This document shows positions 5,390 to 6,294 of a stretch of 6,294 bases of DNA, piece after piece. The translations under genes and the position numbers were made by a program. Source of the stretch: Candidatus Neomicrothrix sp. UBA2110 (lineage in GTDB: Bacteria; Actinomycetota; Acidimicrobiia; Acidimicrobiales; Poriferisodalaceae). The notes beneath the pieces are model-generated. The model was not told the origin of the DNA and made no database searches. It saw only the letters and a list, made by a program, of their open reading frames with translations. The stretch covers positions 1-6,294 of the forward strand of contig DCYM01000239.1 of NCBI GenBank assembly GCA_002331465.1, written 5' to 3'. Every line of letters starts with the position of its first letter. The stretch's first letter is position 1.

Positions 5390-6294
5390 GCCAGGTCCGG
5401 TAAATGTCGACTGCGCGGTCTAATTCCGCAATATCAACCCATTCAATCGCCTGATGGGCTTGGTCGATTGACCCTGGCCCAAAGACCACTAGCTGATCTG
5501 CTACTTCGCCATACCTCAGGGCATTCGAACCGTATTCGGCTGTCGTTGGTACCAAATCAGCAAGCTGGGCCAGTGTTTTCACCAAGTTGCTGTCTGGGTC
5601 TTGGTAGAAAGCGGGACTGCCGTCACCGTAGAGCGATTCGATAGTGGTTGACAACGGCGCGGCGCTGCGCTCAATCAGATCGCAAAGAAATGCACGCACT
5701 TCGGCTACGTCTTCGCCAGGAGCGGTACGACGCCCCACGTAGAGATTGCAGTGATCCGGAATGATGTTGCGAGCTAACCCGCCTGCGAGTTCCGTCACTG
5801 AAACGGTGCCTTTGCCGACAGGCGTTGTTGCCTCAAGAGCGGCCAGCCGTTCTTGCTCGGCGTCGACGGCGACGACAATTCGGGCCGCGCCGCTTAAGGC
5901 ATTTGCCCCAAGGTGCGGCTTTGATGAATGGGCGGCATGGCCGTGAACGGTGACATCAAGACCGACACCGCCCTTGTGCCCGTGCACTGGCGCACACATC
6001 GTTGGCTCCGCGACGACTATTTGTTCGATCCGTTGACCCCGCTCGAGTAACCAATCGCGGTAACGGGTAGCACCGAGAAGTCCACCGCCTTCCTCGGATA
6101 TCGTTCCGACAAGGTTGACGGTCGGCACGGGACGCTGACCAGCGGCTCGCATCTCCTCGATGACCTGCAACACAACCGCCAAAGTCGGCTTCGTATCCAC
6201 AGAACCGCGCCCGTACACTCGACCATCTTCGATGCGACCGTCGAAGGGGTTATCGGGCATATGTTCGACCCCAACGGTGTCAAGGTGGACGTCA
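5379..6294 (-). CDS. M20 family metallohydrolase (ArgE/DapE-like), 5' end beyond window
   Basis: The frame is open to the window edge, and the residues upstream of the internal ATG at 6260 read DVHLDTVGVEH, the metal-binding opening of M20 enzymes; the gene is therefore cut by the window, and that ATG is not its start. Numbering the 304 visible residues from base 6293, the di-zinc site is complete: H3 and catalytic D5 (HLDT), bridging D33 (GRGSVDTK), general base E67 and ligand E68 (SEEGGG), E96 (AEPT) and H280 (GPGSIDQAH). H122 in HAAHSS belongs to the lid/dimerisation domain (about 105-220), which also carries the ARNIIPD...GRRTAPGED block typical of acetylornithine deacetylase/succinyl-diaminopimelate desuccinylase relatives. 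These enzymes remove an N-acyl group or cleave a peptide-like amide in the cytoplasm; the precise substrate cannot be read, and generic M20 amidohydrolase is the safe name. Roughly 60-90 N-terminal residues are missing. It ends in TAG, overlapping deoD tail-to-tail by 11 bp. Confidence 0.92.
   Translation of the reverse strand, partial: DVHLDTVGVEHMPDNPFDGRIEDGRVYGRGSVDTKPTLAVVLQVIEEMRAAGQRPVPTVNLVGTISEEGGGLLGATRYRDWLLERGQRIEQIVVAEPTMCAPVHGHKGGVGLDVTVHGHAAHSSKPHLGANALSGAARIVVAVDAEQERLAALEATTPVGKGTVSVTELAGGLARNIIPDHCNLYVGRRTAPGEDVAEVRAFLCDLIERSAAPLSTTIESLYGDGSPAFYQDPDSNLVKTLAQLADLVPTTAEYGSNALRYGEVADQLVVFGPGSIDQAHQAIEWVDIAELDRAVDIYRTWLSQ

Noticed and set aside
6258..6260. ATG at 6260 (minus strand) as start of the M20 gene
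   Set aside because: The frame continues upstream to the window edge with the conserved HLDTV metal-binding motif, so the true start lies outside.

Overview
The window is ordinary-looking chromosomal DNA of roughly 50-55% GC. It is almost fully coding and holds seven genes: one cut at the left edge, one cut at the right edge, and five complete. The gene content suggests a free-living aerobic bacterium that uses the deazaflavin cofactor F420. A lineage such as Actinomycetota (Acidimicrobiia-like) or environmental Chloroflexota (SAR202-like) would fit, judging from a type III CoA-transferase, a Ddn-type F420 enzyme, an enolase-superfamily sugar-acid enzyme and a class A flavin monooxygenase side by side. 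This assignment is inference and weak. No phage, IS, CRISPR, tRNA or rRNA signal was seen.

Layout: (1) the C-terminus of a CaiB/BaiF CoA-transferase (1-222, +), followed by a 160-bp gap with an inverted repeat that may be a terminator. (2) A two-gene forward unit: a Ddn/nitroreductase-family F420-dependent enzyme (383-826) and, 18 bp later, a mandelate racemase/muconate lactonizing-type enolase-superfamily enzyme (845-2080). (3) A convergent PhzS-like FAD monooxygenase (2108-3361, -), whose start lies only 38 bp from the next, divergent unit. (4) A forward unit of a short, archaeal/Thermotoga-type adenosylhomocysteinase (3400-4662) and a DeoD-type purine nucleoside phosphorylase (4664-5389), one base apart. 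(5) An M20 ArgE/DapE-like metallohydrolase on the minus strand (5379 to beyond the right edge), which overlaps the end of deoD tail-to-tail by 11 bp.

The clearest functional link is the ahcY-deoD pair. The first enzyme should split S-adenosylhomocysteine (or a relative such as S-inosylhomocysteine) into homocysteine and a purine nucleoside. The second should phosphorolyse that nucleoside and pull the reversible first reaction forward. The hydrolase carries non-canonical residues in its base/ribose pocket (Glu57 and Lys59 where animal enzymes have Thr and Glu; Gln153 where a catalytic Glu is usual), so its true substrate is the main open question. The other genes look like catabolic or redox enzymes of unknown substrate, and nothing in the sequence proves that they share a pathway with the SAH pair.

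Two starts (383 and 3361) lack a convincing Shine-Dalgarno sequence of standard strength and have a TANNNT hexamer exactly 6 nt upstream of the start codon, the geometry of leaderless promoters. By contrast, deoD has a good Shine-Dalgarno site inside the end of ahcY.
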